Part shown: piece by piece, positions 36,201 through 45,932 of the stretch
Layout: each line of letters opens with the position of its first letter
How positions within the stretch are numbered: the stretch's first letter is position 1
NCBI GenBank assembly: GCA_963204915.1
Contig: CAUJHS010000022.1
Location: forward strand, 496,001 to 560,000
From: Planctomycetota bacterium
GTDB taxonomy: Bacteria; Planctomycetota; Planctomycetia; Pirellulales; Pirellulaceae
Length of the DNA stretch: 64,000 bases
Direction: 5' to 3'
Notes under the pieces: generated by a model
What the model saw: only the letters and a program-made list of their open reading frames with translations
Database searches by the model: none
What the model was told of the DNA's origin: nothing
Translations under genes and position numbers: made by a program

Positions 36201-36509
36201 TCACTTCGGCTTGGCGGGCGTTTTCGCGGTTTCTTTGGATTTTGTTTCCGATTTGGTCTCGCTTTTGGTTTCCGCCTTCGTCTCTGGAGCTGGCTTATCC
36301 GCCTGAGCGCTCTTCTTGTACGATTCGCTGCGGTAGTCGGTTTGATAGAAACCCGAGCCTTTGAAAACGATGGCCGCACCGCCTCCCATGAGTCGGCGGA
36401 GCTTGGGCTTTCCGCACTCGGGACATTTGCGCAGTTCGTCGGCGCTAATGGATTGAAAGACTTCGAATTCGTGACCGCAACCATGGCATCGATAGTCGTA
36501 TGTCGGCAT
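36201..36509 (-). CDS. FmdB-family zinc ribbon protein
   Basis: 102 aa. The N-terminal zinc ribbon MPTYDYRCHGCGHEFE with a second CPECGK pair near residue 32, followed by the FKGSGFYQTDYRS motif, is the FmdB/CxxC_CxxC_SSSS pattern. The last 35 residues are a Lys/Glu/Thr/Ser repeat (ETKSETKS-like), probably disordered. The name comes from a regulator of formamidase, and most bacterial members have no proven role. Its ATG at 36509 lies 59 nt downstream of the grpE stop. Confidence 0.85.
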   Translation of the reverse strand: MPTYDYRCHGCGHEFEVFQSISADELRKCPECGKPKLRRLMGGGAAIVFKGSGFYQTDYRSESYKKSAQADKPAPETKAETKSETKSETKSKETAKTPAKPK

Positions 36510-36568
36510 GAACAATTCTCCAAGGTTTACGTGATAGGTAAATGGGCACGAATCCGCCGTGTGGCCGC

Positions 36569-37162
36569 CTATTCGCTTTGCCCTTCCTGCTTGGCATCCG
36601 CAGCCGGTCCAGAAGACACAAACACCTGAGAGGGTCGCAACACGCGCTCGTGAAGTTCATAGCCCGATTGGGTTTCAAACAAGATCGCGCCGGACGGCTG
36701 GGCGTCGCTAGGCTGTTGAGCTAACGCCTCATGCCGATGGGGATCGAACATTTCGCCCGCGGTGGGAATACGGCGGCAACCATGTTGATCCAACACTTGC
36801 TCCACCTGTTGCACCACCATGCGCACGCCGTTCACCAAGTCATTGGCGGCGTCCGTCTTGCTGGCCGCCTCAATCGCGCGATGAAGATTGTCTAACACGG
36901 GTAACAGATCACGTAGCAGCGGCGCCGTGGCAAAGCGTCGCTCTTCCTCCATTTCGCGCCGCATACGGCGCCGGAAGTTTTCAAGCTCCGCTTGGGCGCG
37001 CAGCGTTTGGTTTTGCGCTTCAACCAGTTCCTGACGCAACTGTTCCAGGTCTCGTTCCCCGGCAGCTGCCGCGGCATCGCCGCCCGTTTCCGGTTGTTCG
37101 ATTGGCTGATCTTCTGGGGATACGTTTGCAGGTTCCATAGTATCGTGTTTGGAGTCAATCAT
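36569..37162 (-). CDS. grpE: Nucleotide exchange factor GrpE
   Basis: 197 aa co-chaperone that exchanges ADP on DnaK. The N-terminal 45 residues are acidic and disordered. A long coiled coil with LEQLRQELVEAQNQTLRAQAELENFRRR follows, then a beta domain with LLPVLDNLHRAIEA and GEMFDPHRHEAL and a GYELHERVLRPSQVFVS end, all family-typical. It lies 74 nt downstream of dnaJ, in the same direction, and upstream of the FmdB and YacG genes. dnaK itself is not in the window. Confidence 0.92.
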   Translation of the reverse strand: MIDSKHDTMEPANVSPEDQPIEQPETGGDAAAAAGERDLEQLRQELVEAQNQTLRAQAELENFRRRMRREMEEERRFATAPLLRDLLPVLDNLHRAIEAASKTDAANDLVNGVRMVVQQVEQVLDQHGCRRIPTAGEMFDPHRHEALAQQPSDAQPSGAILFETQSGYELHERVLRPSQVFVSSGPAADAKQEGQSE

Positions 37163-37236
37163 GATCGTACAACGTCGGCTGCTTTCTCCGCGCCGGTGCG
37201 GCGCTCGCGTAGTTATCGTTGATTACGAGGCGCAAG

Positions 37237-38397
37237 TTACGCTAACTCGTCCGTTTTGGCTTCTTCTTCGTGATGGGTAAAATAATGGCGAATCTTTTCC
37301 AAGAAGCTGCGTCGCTCGGGCGCCACTTCGGCATGTTCGACCTCAGCCAGTTTTCGCAGGACTTCCTCTTGTTGTTTGGAAAGCTTTTTCGGCACTTCGA
37401 TATAGGTTTGCACCAAAAGGTCGCCCGTGCGCCCGCCACGCGGGTCAGGAACGCCTTTTCCACGAAGACGGAAGACTTCGCCCGATTGCGTGCCCGGAGG
37501 AATGACGACTTCCTCCCGACCGCGCAGCGTGGGAGCTTCGACCGTGGCGCCTAAAGCCGCTTGGCTATAACTAATGGGCAGACGCAAAATCAGGTGCGTT
37601 CCGTCGCGCTGGAATAACGGGTGCTTGCGCACATGGATAAAGCAATAACAGTCACCCGACGGTCCGCCGTTGGGGCTGGGTTCGCCCTCGCCGCTCAGAC
37701 GCACTTGCATTCCATCGTCAACGCCGGCAGGAATCGCGACATCCATTTTTCGCCGCACCGTCACGGCGCCGCGGCCACGACATGCCTTACAAGGATCCGT
37801 GACGACGACGCCCGCTCCGTTGCATTGAGGACACGTGGTTTGCACGCGCAAAATGCCGGCCGACTGCACGACTTGCCCGTGGCCATGACAGCGCGCGCAC
37901 GGTTGCGGCGACGATCCTGGCGCCGCACCAGAGCCGCTGCATTCGCCACACGTTTCATTCCGGTCAAATTCGACCGACTTCTGTATACCGAAGGCGGCTT
38001 CCTCGAGGTCCAAGGTGACGTCGCAACGGACATCGCCGCCGCGTCGGGGACGCCGCGAGCGCCGCCGCCCACCACCACCAAAAATATCGCCGAACATCCC
38101 GCCGCCAAACATATCGTTGAAGGCGTCAAAGATGTCTTCCACATCGTGGTATTGCGGCCCCGCGCCCGAGCGCTGCAATCCCGCGTGGCCGTACTGGTCG
38201 TAAATCGCGCGCTTTTCAGCGTTGTTCAATACCTCGAAGGCTTCGGCGCACTCTTTGAACTTTTCGGCCGCTCCATCTTCTTTGGAGTGATCCGGATGAT
38301 ATTTGATGGCCCGTTTGCGGTAGGCCGCGGCGATTTCCGTCTGCGTTGCGGTCCGCGCGACGCCGAGGACCTCATAGTAATCGCGTTTTTCAGACAT
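37237..38397 (-). CDS. dnaJ: Chaperone protein DnaJ
   Basis: 386 aa, full-length type I Hsp40. J domain at the N-terminus with the HPD motif (KYHPDHSK), a Gly/Phe-rich linker with FGGGMFGDIFGGGG, four zinc repeats (CGECSGSG, CARCHGHG, CPQCNGAG, CKACRGRG) and the two C-terminal substrate-binding domains. The frame opens at 38424, and the choice lies between ATG 38406 and 38397. It is followed by grpE. Its own -10 box lies at 38455-38460 and a terminator separates it from groEL, so it is probably transcribed separately from the groE genes. Confidence 0.93.
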   Translation of the reverse strand: MSEKRDYYEVLGVARTATQTEIAAAYRKRAIKYHPDHSKEDGAAEKFKECAEAFEVLNNAEKRAIYDQYGHAGLQRSGAGPQYHDVEDIFDAFNDMFGGGMFGDIFGGGGRRRSRRPRRGGDVRCDVTLDLEEAAFGIQKSVEFDRNETCGECSGSGAAPGSSPQPCARCHGHGQVVQSAGILRVQTTCPQCNGAGVVVTDPCKACRGRGAVTVRRKMDVAIPAGVDDGMQVRLSGEGEPSPNGGPSGDCYCFIHVRKHPLFQRDGTHLILRLPISYSQAALGATVEAPTLRGREEVVIPPGTQSGEVFRLRGKGVPDPRGGRTGDLLVQTYIEVPKKLSKQQEEVLRKLAEVEHAEVAPERRSFLEKIRHYFTHHEEEAKTDELA

Positions 38398-38454
38398 GAC
38401 GGCCATTGTGAGATTAGTGCCCAAGCCCCGCCAAACAGGCGTCGTGAATAGGGA

Positions 38455-38460
38455 ATTATA
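38455..38460 (-). promoter_or_regulatory. Putative -10 element of the dnaJ-grpE transcript
   Basis: A perfect TATAAT on the minus strand, about 58 bases before the dnaJ start. No good -35 lies at 17 nt (TATCTC only), so it could be activator-dependent. No CIRCE-like operator was found. Confidence 0.35.
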
Positions 38461-38497
38461 CGCCGGAAACCGAATAGGAGATAACCGAAACGCAAAG

Positions 38498-38529
38498 CCC
38501 CGGAAAGCAATTGGTCATTCGCCCCGGGG
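38498..38529. terminator. Second hairpin between groEL and dnaJ
   Basis: CCCCGG / CCGGGG arms with a 20-nt loop. On the plus strand it runs into TTTCTTCT, on the minus strand into CTTTGCGTTTC. It backs up the stronger terminator at 38574-38615. Confidence 0.3.
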
Positions 38530-38573
38530 TTTCTTCTGAACTTCCGCCCCTCAGTCGCACGAATTCGATTTGT

Positions 38574-38615
38574 ATAAAAACACGGGCGCGGCGAACCTTG
38601 TGGTCCGACGCGCCC
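38574..38615 (-). terminator. Intrinsic terminator after groEL
   Basis: On the minus strand GGGCGCG pairs with CGCGCCC (38609-38615 and 38584-38590). The inner loop pairs further, and the stem is followed by GTGTTTTTATA. This is a good rho-independent terminator 31 nt past the groEL stop. It separates the groE genes from dnaJ-grpE. Confidence 0.7.
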
Positions 38616-38646
38616 GGGACGCTATGGGAATCAACACGCGACGGGA

Positions 38647-40278
<1,632 letters not shown>

Positions 40279-40314
40279 TTATAATCTTTGTGATTCTGGG
40301 GGATCTGCCGAATG

Positions 40315-40366
40315 CCGGAGACGTATTCGCCTCCGGATGGTATCGCGGCCTCACTTGCCGGGCCGC
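40315..40366 (-). other. Two hairpins in the groES-groEL spacer
   Basis: Hairpin one at 40315-40336 (CCGGAG / CTCCGG), hairpin two at 40345-40366 (GCGGCC / GGCCGC), each with 6-bp perfect arms and 10-nt loops. They have no T tails and may control mRNA processing or relative expression of groES and the downstream groEL. Confidence 0.35.
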
Positions 40367-40435
40367 TTAGTTGGGCTGGTTGAAGAATATGGGTTCGCGG
40401 TTGAAGGATCGCGATGAGTCCACAATCCCTCGTTC

Positions 40436-40738
40436 TTAATCGCTAACGACCTTCGCGAGAATGTCGCTTTCCCGAAGGATTTTGATTTCATCGCCGTTCA
40501 CTTCGATCTCGGTGCCGCCCCACTTAGCGAAAATCACTTCATCGCCAACCACTACCGACAAAGCGCCACGCTGGCCGTTGTCAAGCAACTTGCCCGGACC
40601 AACCGCCACAACACGCCCGCGCTGTGGCTTTTCCTTGGCGACGTCGGGCAACACGATACCGCCTGCGGTGACTTCTTCCGCTTCAAGCGGTTCGACAACG
40701 ACACGATCTTCCAGAGGGCGAAGTTTAACGTTAGCCAT
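40436..40738 (-). CDS. groES: Co-chaperonin GroES
   Basis: 100 aa, family length. [23 protein letters not shown] at the N-terminus with the mobile-loop equivalent TAGGIVLPD, and [24 protein letters not shown] at the end, are typical. It caps the GroEL barrel. An AAGGAAG site lies 8 nt before the ATG. A perfect -35-like TTGACA (40791-40786, minus) has no good -10 partner at 17 nt. It is flanked on both sides by groEL genes in the same direction. Confidence 0.95.
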   Translation of the reverse strand: MANVKLRPLEDRVVVEPLEAEEVTAGGIVLPDVAKEKPQRGRVVAVGPGKLLDNGQRGALSVVVGDEVIFAKWGGTEIEVNGDEIKILRESDILAKVVSD

Positions 40739-40865
40739 GAGGTATCTTCCTTATGTTATTACTTGTGAGAAATGACTGAATTTGTTGTCAACACGGCTGC
40801 TTGGCTGAGGGCCGAAAGCTCCTTCCCTGAGCCAGCAAATTATGCGGTCCAGCGAAATGCGGCAA

Positions 40866-42566
40866 TTACATCATGCCGTCCATGCCCCCCATACCTCCCA
40901 TGCCGCCCATTCCTCCCATGCCTCCCATACCACCCATGCCGTGGTCATGATGGTGGTCATGATCGTCGCCCGACTCGGCCTTAGGAATTTCAGTCACCAA
41001 AGATTCGGTCGTGATGAGTAGAGAAGCCACACTGACCGCATTCTGCAGCGCCGTCTTCACCACTTTGGCGGGATCAATGACGCCAGCCTTCACCATGTCG
41101 GTGTACTCGCCGGTGTCGGCGTTAAAGCCTTCGGTCTTGTTCTTTTGCTTGCGCACCCGAGACACCACCACGGTACCGTCGAGGCCGGCGTTTTCTGCGA
41201 TCTCACGTAAGGGAATATCTAACACGTTGCGAATGATTTCAGCGCCGTGTCGCTCATCGCCTTCTAATTGGCCAATGAGTTTTTCCAACTCAGCTTGCGA
41301 ACGCAGCAACGCCACGCCGCCGCCAGGAACGACACCTTCTTCAAGCGCCGCCTGCGTAGCGGACTTGGCGTCCTCAATGAGATATTTTCGCTCCTTCATT
41401 TCGGTCTCAGTTGCGGCGCCAACACTGATTTGCGCGACACCGCCCGCGAGCTTCGCCAAGCGCTCCTGCAGCTTTTCACGATCATAATCGCTGTCGGTTG
41501 CGGCAATTTCATCACGAATCTGCTGAACACGACCTTCGATCGCGGCTTTCTTGCCGGCGCCACTGACGATCGTAGTCTCCTCGGCCGTAATGCGCACCTT
41601 CTTGGCCTTGCCTAGATCAGCAATGCGAACGCTTTCGAGGTCGATCCCACGATCCTTGAAAATGGGCTCGCCGCCGGTAAGCACGGCAATATCGCCCAAC
41701 ATCGCCTTGCGGCGGTCGCCATAGCCAGGCGCCTTCACAGCACATACTTGCAAAATGCCCTTGAGCTTATTCACAACTAAAGTGGCGAGCGCTTCGCCTT
41801 CAACATCCTCGGCGATGATCAACAGCGGCTTATTCGCCTTGCTAATCGCTTCCAACAGGGGGATGAGTTTCTTATTGGCCGAGATCTTCTCTTCGTAAAC
41901 CAGGATGTAGCAGTCGTTCAACTCGACCACGACGTTGTCAGGGTCGGTCACAAAGTGCGGCGACAGAAAACCGCGATCAAACTGCATGCCTTCAACCACC
42001 TCGACGGTGGTTTCGGCGCCGCGACCTTCTTCGACCGTGATGACGCCGTCTTTGCCCACGCGCAGGAAGGCATCAGCCAGCACTTCACCAATCGTGCGAT
42101 CATTATTGCCGGCGATTGTGGCAATTTGCTGAATCTGCTTCTTGCTCTTTTCGTCAATCGCGATGGCCATGCCATCAACCGCTTTCGCAACCGACTCCGT
42201 GGCACGCTGAATACCGCGCGAAAGCGCCATGGGGTCAGCTCCGGCCGCGATCATTTTCAGACCTTCACGGAAGATCGCTTCGGCCAACACCGTGGCGGTG
42301 GTGGTGCCGTCACCGGCGACGTCGTTGGTCTTGCTTGCCGCTTCCTTGACCAGTTGGGCGCCCAGATTCTCGTAAGGATCATCCAGTTCGATGTCTTCAG
42401 CGACGGTCACGCCGTCTTTCGTCACTTTGGGAGAACCCCAACCCTTATCGAGCACGGCGTTACGCCCGCGGGGACCAAGCGTGCTACGGACCGCCCGGGC
42501 CAACTTCGATACGCCGGCCAATAGGGCCTGTCGGGCGGCGTCTTCAAAGACCATCTGTTTCGCCAC
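40866..42566 (-). CDS. groEL: Chaperonin GroEL (first copy, GGM tail)
   Basis: 566 aa. The ATP site [11 protein letters not shown] and the GGGVALLR segment are intact. The C-terminus ends in a His/Asp-rich run followed by seven Gly-Gly-Met-type repeats, the classical GroEL tail. The start is GTG 42566 with AGGAGG 9 nt upstream. It is the first gene of the groEL-groES-groEL string, and a sigma54-type promoter with dyads lies upstream at 42712-42728. The two GroELs differ markedly, so they likely serve different client sets or conditions. Confidence 0.94.
   Translation of the reverse strand: MAKQMVFEDAARQALLAGVSKLARAVRSTLGPRGRNAVLDKGWGSPKVTKDGVTVAEDIELDDPYENLGAQLVKEAASKTNDVAGDGTTTATVLAEAIFREGLKMIAAGADPMALSRGIQRATESVAKAVDGMAIAIDEKSKKQIQQIATIAGNNDRTIGEVLADAFLRVGKDGVITVEEGRGAETTVEVVEGMQFDRGFLSPHFVTDPDNVVVELNDCYILVYEEKISANKKLIPLLEAISKANKPLLIIAEDVEGEALATLVVNKLKGILQVCAVKAPGYGDRRKAMLGDIAVLTGGEPIFKDRGIDLESVRIADLGKAKKVRITAEETTIVSGAGKKAAIEGRVQQIRDEIAATDSDYDREKLQERLAKLAGGVAQISVGAATETEMKERKYLIEDAKSATQAALEEGVVPGGGVALLRSQAELEKLIGQLEGDERHGAEIIRNVLDIPLREIAENAGLDGTVVVSRVRKQKNKTEGFNADTGEYTDMVKAGVIDPAKVVKTALQNAVSVASLLITTESLVTEIPKAESGDDHDHHHDHGMGGMGGMGGMGGMGGMGGMDGMM
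40876..40938 (-). repeat. Tandem 9-nt repeats encoding the GGM tail
   Basis: Imperfect nine-base units (TGGGAGGCA-like on the coding strand) repeated about seven times at the 3' end of groEL. They encode Gly-Gly-Met repeats and are coding sequence, not a separate element. Confidence 0.8.
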
Positions 42567-42711
42567 GTTGAGTTTCCTCCTGTTGCTGACGTCACTATGC
42601 CAAAGTCAGAAACGCCGAACCCACGCGGCTCGGCGGTATAAATACAAACAATCCCCGGATGAGGGAAAGCCGCCGTTATGGCAGACCGACATCGCGGTGT
42701 CGGCGTAAGAA

Positions 42712-42728
42712 AGCAAGGCCTGTGCCAA
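42712..42728 (-). promoter_or_regulatory. Putative sigma54 (-24/-12) promoter of groEL
   Basis: On the minus strand the sequence TTGGCACAGGCCTTGCT matches the RpoN consensus YTGGCACGNNNNTTGCW at all but one fixed position (A for G after TGGCAC). The GG and GC dinucleotides are exactly 10 nt apart. The predicted start is near 42701, giving a leader of about 135 nt before the groEL GTG. Confidence 0.65.
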
Positions 42729-42749
42729 GCACCCCGGGGGTCCCGCGAC

Positions 42750-42763
42750 GGTTTACGTAAACC
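42750..42763. promoter_or_regulatory. 14-bp perfect palindrome
   Basis: GGTTTACGTAAACC, centred about 55 nt upstream of the predicted groEL start site. It could be an operator or regulator-binding site. No known family consensus is claimed. Confidence 0.4.
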
Positions 42764-42784
42764 CCGGTTTTACTTGAGTTTCGG

Positions 42785-42807
42785 CGAAAATTCTTTGATT
42801 ATTTTCG
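42785..42807. promoter_or_regulatory. Dyad with 9-nt spacer upstream of groEL
   Basis: CGAAAAT and ATTTTCG, 7-bp perfect arms separated by 9 nt, centred about 95 nt upstream of the predicted start. This is where enhancer-binding proteins usually bind at sigma54 promoters. The 9-nt spacing resembles the layout of CIRCE, but the sequence does not match CIRCE. Confidence 0.4.
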
Positions 42808-43117
42808 AACAGGCGAACGGTGATCCGTCGGTGACCCACGAATTTTTCGGCCGTCAAGCCGATTTGGCAAAGGAGTTCGGCCAAACGTGGCGAACGCAAG
42901 TGTCAAAATGGCAGCAAAACACTTCGCGACTGCCGACAAGGCTGCCCTCATTTCGTGTATTGCGCGCAGCGCAAAGCGATTTTGCAGTGCCGCATCGGTG
43001 CTTGATTTGGTCGGTACGCAACCCAGCCCAATACCATTGACGTCAAAAGTACTCTTGCCCGGAGCGTAGGCGTTTGAGTAACCACCGCAGTTGCCCAACC
43101 GAAACTACGATTATGCG

Positions 43118-44080
43118 TCAATGCGAATGGCTATGACTGCCGTGGTCATGAGCTTCACCCTGTTCATGACTATGGTTGTGACCATGGCCGTGGCCCGCCC
43201 CTTCCAGCCAACCGATGGAGATCGCCAAAAGCACCCCCAAGATGAGTGCAACAGAAAGCTTGGCGCGATCATGGCTGTGGAAACTCACTTCCGGCAAAAT
43301 GTCGGCCAAAGCAATACAAACGAAGACGCCCGCCGCCAGGGCCAAGGCAGCGCCAACCAGCGCCGCATGTCCCGCGGCGCCAAGGTAAAATAACATGGCC
43401 CCAAGTGGGCACACCGCAGCAAACACGATGTTGACCCCCAACATGGAGCGCAACGACCAACCGCTGCTCGCCATGAGCGAGGTAATCGCCATCGCGTCGA
43501 GAGGTTTGTGAAGGAGTACCACCAAGAACACCCCCGCGCCCGGAATGGGTGCATCGGAATGCAGGTGCATATCGGCCGCCAATTGCGCTCCAAGCGCTAC
43601 TCCATCAAAAAAACTATGGAGTACGAGTCCAAACGCTAATCCCAACCAACTGAAACGCCACCCTTTCCGAACCGCCGCTTGATTCGCCGCTTCGTGACCG
43701 CTGTGGTGATGTCCGCCATGATGATGGTCATGGCCGGCGTGATCATGACCGCAGACTTCCACTTCCTCGTTTTGCATGCTGGGATCCGCCACCGAGTGCT
43801 GATGCACATGGAATAGGCGAATCATAAAGAACATGCCCAGCAAACCAATCAGCATCCACGTTACCGCCTCATCCAAGGAGGTCAGGTCAGCCGTGGCATG
43901 GGGCAGTAAATGGAGTATAGCGACGCCGAGCATCAGCCCCGCGACAAAACTCATCATGGCCTGCATTTGGGTATGGCCGAACCGCCAACGCGTGGGAAGC
44001 CACCCCCCTGCTAGTGAAGCAATGGTCACCAGCACGCAGTAAACCAACAACAGTATCGCGGCGTACGTCATCAGACCCAA
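43118..44080 (-). CDS. ZIP family divalent metal transporter
   Basis: 320 aa, about eight membrane helices. The histidine-rich cytoplasmic loop after the third helix (near residues 110-130, HDHAGHDHHHGG) and the His-rich C-terminus (HGHGHNHSH ... GSHSHSH) are metal-binding regions of ZIP proteins. The conserved helix IV pattern HSFFDGVALGA and helix V LHKPLDAMAI are present. It likely imports zinc or a similar divalent metal. The start may be ATG 44080 or 44071. It is on the minus strand between groEL and map, with gaps of over 130 nt on each side, so it is probably its own unit. Confidence 0.85.
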   Translation of the reverse strand: MGLMTYAAILLLVYCVLVTIASLAGGWLPTRWRFGHTQMQAMMSFVAGLMLGVAILHLLPHATADLTSLDEAVTWMLIGLLGMFFMIRLFHVHQHSVADPSMQNEEVEVCGHDHAGHDHHHGGHHHSGHEAANQAAVRKGWRFSWLGLAFGLVLHSFFDGVALGAQLAADMHLHSDAPIPGAGVFLVVLLHKPLDAMAITSLMASSGWSLRSMLGVNIVFAAVCPLGAMLFYLGAAGHAALVGAALALAAGVFVCIALADILPEVSFHSHDRAKLSVALILGVLLAISIGWLEGAGHGHGHNHSHEQGEAHDHGSHSHSH

Positions 44081-44212
44081 TAACTCGAAAGAAGCTGGCG
44101 CCGCTCGATAAGTTTGAGTAGCGAACGGTCAATCGTAAGACATTCGTGTTGCACCGCAAGTGGAGCGCCAACGGCGGCGCGCGCCGATTACGCCGCAGAT
44201 CGCCCGCATCGC

Positions 44213-45022
44213 TTAAATACCCGAACCGGTAAACGAGTCGAGCTTTTCCTGCCCTGGCGCGGCGGTTAAACGAAGCGGACCTTCCTTCGTGATCGCAATC
44301 GTATGCTCGAAGTGAGCGCTTGGCCGGCCGTCCGCGGTCACCTGGGTCCAATGATCGCGACGAACCTTAACGTCTTTGCAACCCAGGTTCACCATGGGCT
44401 CGACTGCGATAACCAACCCGGGCCGCAGGTCAAAATCGCCGTCGCGCAAGAATGATTCGCTTACGTAGTTCGGCGCCTGTGGCTCCTCGTGGAGCTCGCG
44501 GCCAATGCCGTGCCCCACCATGCTTTCTACAACCGAAAAATGATGATCTTTCACATAGGCTTCGATTTCGCGGGCGACCTCGCTCCAACGCTTCTTGATG
44601 GCCATGAGTCGCGTCGCAAGGTTCAGCGACTCCAGCGTCACATCCAGCAGTCGCTGAACTTCAGGAGCAATTTGCCCGACCGGGTACGTCCAAGCTGAAT
44701 CGCCACACCACCCATTTAGCTTGCAACCCGTATCGATGCTAACAATATCCCCTTCACGTAATGTGCGCCGCCCCGGAATGCCGTGTACGACTTCTTCGTT
44801 GACCGACATACACGTAACTGTGGGAAACGGCACTGGTCCCGGCACTCCTTTGAACAGCGGCTTGGCGCCCTTTTGCTCAAAGAAACGTTCGATGGCGGCG
44901 TCGATATCTCCTGTAATGGCGCCAGGTCGCACCAACTCCTTCGCCACTTGGTGGGCTTCCCAAACCACCAGCCCGGCTTGACGCATCAAATTAATTTCAC
45001 GAAGAGACCGCAAAGTAATCAT
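44213..45022 (-). CDS. map: Methionine aminopeptidase type I
   Basis: 269 aa. Removes the initiator Met from nascent proteins. All five metal ligands are present: IDTG (Asp), GDSAWT (Asp), [12 protein letters not shown] (His), IAVEPMV (Glu) and HFEHTI (Glu), with a substrate His in HGIP. It is the distal gene of the S10-spc string after adk, a position seen in many bacteria. The ATG at 45022 gives the expected N-terminus. 249 nt separate it from adk and I see no rpmJ or infA in that gap. Confidence 0.94.
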   Translation of the reverse strand: MITLRSLREINLMRQAGLVVWEAHQVAKELVRPGAITGDIDAAIERFFEQKGAKPLFKGVPGPVPFPTVTCMSVNEEVVHGIPGRRTLREGDIVSIDTGCKLNGWCGDSAWTYPVGQIAPEVQRLLDVTLESLNLATRLMAIKKRWSEVAREIEAYVKDHHFSVVESMVGHGIGRELHEEPQAPNYVSESFLRDGDFDLRPGLVIAVEPMVNLGCKDVKVRRDHWTQVTADGRPSAHFEHTIAITKEGPLRLTAAPGQEKLDSFTGSGI

Positions 45023-45271
45023 GAATCGCAGGCAAGTGCAAATAATTGAATTGGGCGGCGGTAGGGAGCGGCGCGACGGCTAAAGCTTGCAATGTGAGCC
45101 GGCTGCGATGGCATGAACGCGACGTTTCGCCAAACGTTAAGCAAAAACTCTCAGTTCCTGTGGGAGCACAATTAACGCAACAGAAACGTAAGCGGATTTG
45201 CGCTTCAGCGGCAGCCGGGACGCCACATCAGCCAATGAAGACGCTTGCGGCGTACTACGAGGATAGTCCCT

Positions 45272-45859
45272 CTAGGACGACTGCCGCGTCTCAACCGCGT
45301 CACGAATTCGGGCGAACACCTGCTCGGGCGTGCCTTGACCATTGATCTCACGTAACAACCCCCGCGCGCGGTAATACTCAAGCACCGGCTGCGTTAGCGA
45401 GCGATACACCTCGAGCCGCTTGGGAATCGCTTCGGGAGTGTCGTCCGCACGAGGTTTGTCGGCATGTTTCGCGCGCCGGAGGAGCCGACGCACCAATTCG
45501 TCCTCCTCCACATGCAACTCGAGCACTAAGTCCAAAGCGCGCTGATCCAAGGACAGCTGGCGGTCGAGTTCCTCGGCCTGGTTAATCGTGCGAGGAAAGC
45601 CGTCAAACAAACAACCTCGGGCGCAGTCCGGCTGTTCAATTCGCTGGCCGATGATTTTGACGACAAGCTCGTCAGGGGCGAGTTGGCCGTTCTTCATGAA
45701 CGCGGCGGCTTTGCGCCCCAGTTCGGTTCCGCTTTCTTCCGCATCGCGAAGCATTTCGCCCGTTGAGAGATGCGGTACGTTTAAGTGCGACGCCAGTCGT
45801 TGGGCTTGAGTGCCCTTACCAGCGCCAGGCGGTCCGATGAATACAATCAACATAGACAT
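45272..45859 (-). CDS. adk: Adenylate kinase
   Basis: 195 aa, short-LID form. Catalyses AMP + ATP to 2 ADP. P-loop GPPGAGKGTQ at residues 8-17, LSTGEMLRD, the LFDGFPRTINQAEELD AMP-site segment and the basic LID RLLRRAKHADKPRADD are visible. No zinc-binding Cys are present in the LID. It follows secY by 73 nt on the same strand, the classical secY-adk-map arrangement. Confidence 0.94.
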   Translation of the reverse strand: MSMLIVFIGPPGAGKGTQAQRLASHLNVPHLSTGEMLRDAEESGTELGRKAAAFMKNGQLAPDELVVKIIGQRIEQPDCARGCLFDGFPRTINQAEELDRQLSLDQRALDLVLELHVEEDELVRRLLRRAKHADKPRADDTPEAIPKRLEVYRSLTQPVLEYYRARGLLREINGQGTPEQVFARIRDAVETRQSS

Positions 45860-45932
45860 CTCCCGCCGTCAAGCACCGCTGGCGGGAGTGATCCTGGGAA
45901 CATGATCGTCACATCCAACGTGCTGAGCGGCT

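Larger units (their letters stand above)
42567..43117 (-). other. 551-nt region upstream of groEL
   Basis: No convincing gene. It holds the groEL leader with hairpins at 42613-42635 (CGCCGA / TCGGCG) and 42686-42703 (CCGACA / TGTCGG), the sigma54-like element at 42712-42728, a palindrome at 42750-42763 and a spaced dyad at 42785-42807. The stretch 42810-43117 shows nothing that I recognise. Confidence 0.6.

Noticed and set aside
40739-40865. Perfect TTGACA -35 (40791-40786, minus) as a groES promoter
   Set aside because: The sequence 17 nt downstream is TCACAA, a poor -10, so I did not list it as a promoter. It may still act with an activator.
41955-42524. Long plus-strand ORF antisense to the GGM-tail groEL (189 codons)
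   Set aside because: Same reasoning: it mirrors the groEL coding sequence and resembles the antisense frame of the other groEL copy, which is what two homologous shadows would do.
42567-43117. CIRCE operator (TTAGCACTC-N9-GAGTGCTAA) before groEL
   Set aside because: I looked in the upstream regions of both groEL genes, groES and dnaJ and did not find it. The dyad at 42785-42807 has the same spacer length but a different sequence.
45023-45271. Missed rpmJ or infA between adk and map
   Set aside because: I looked for the short basic L36 and the IF1 patterns in this 249-nt gap on both strands and found neither.
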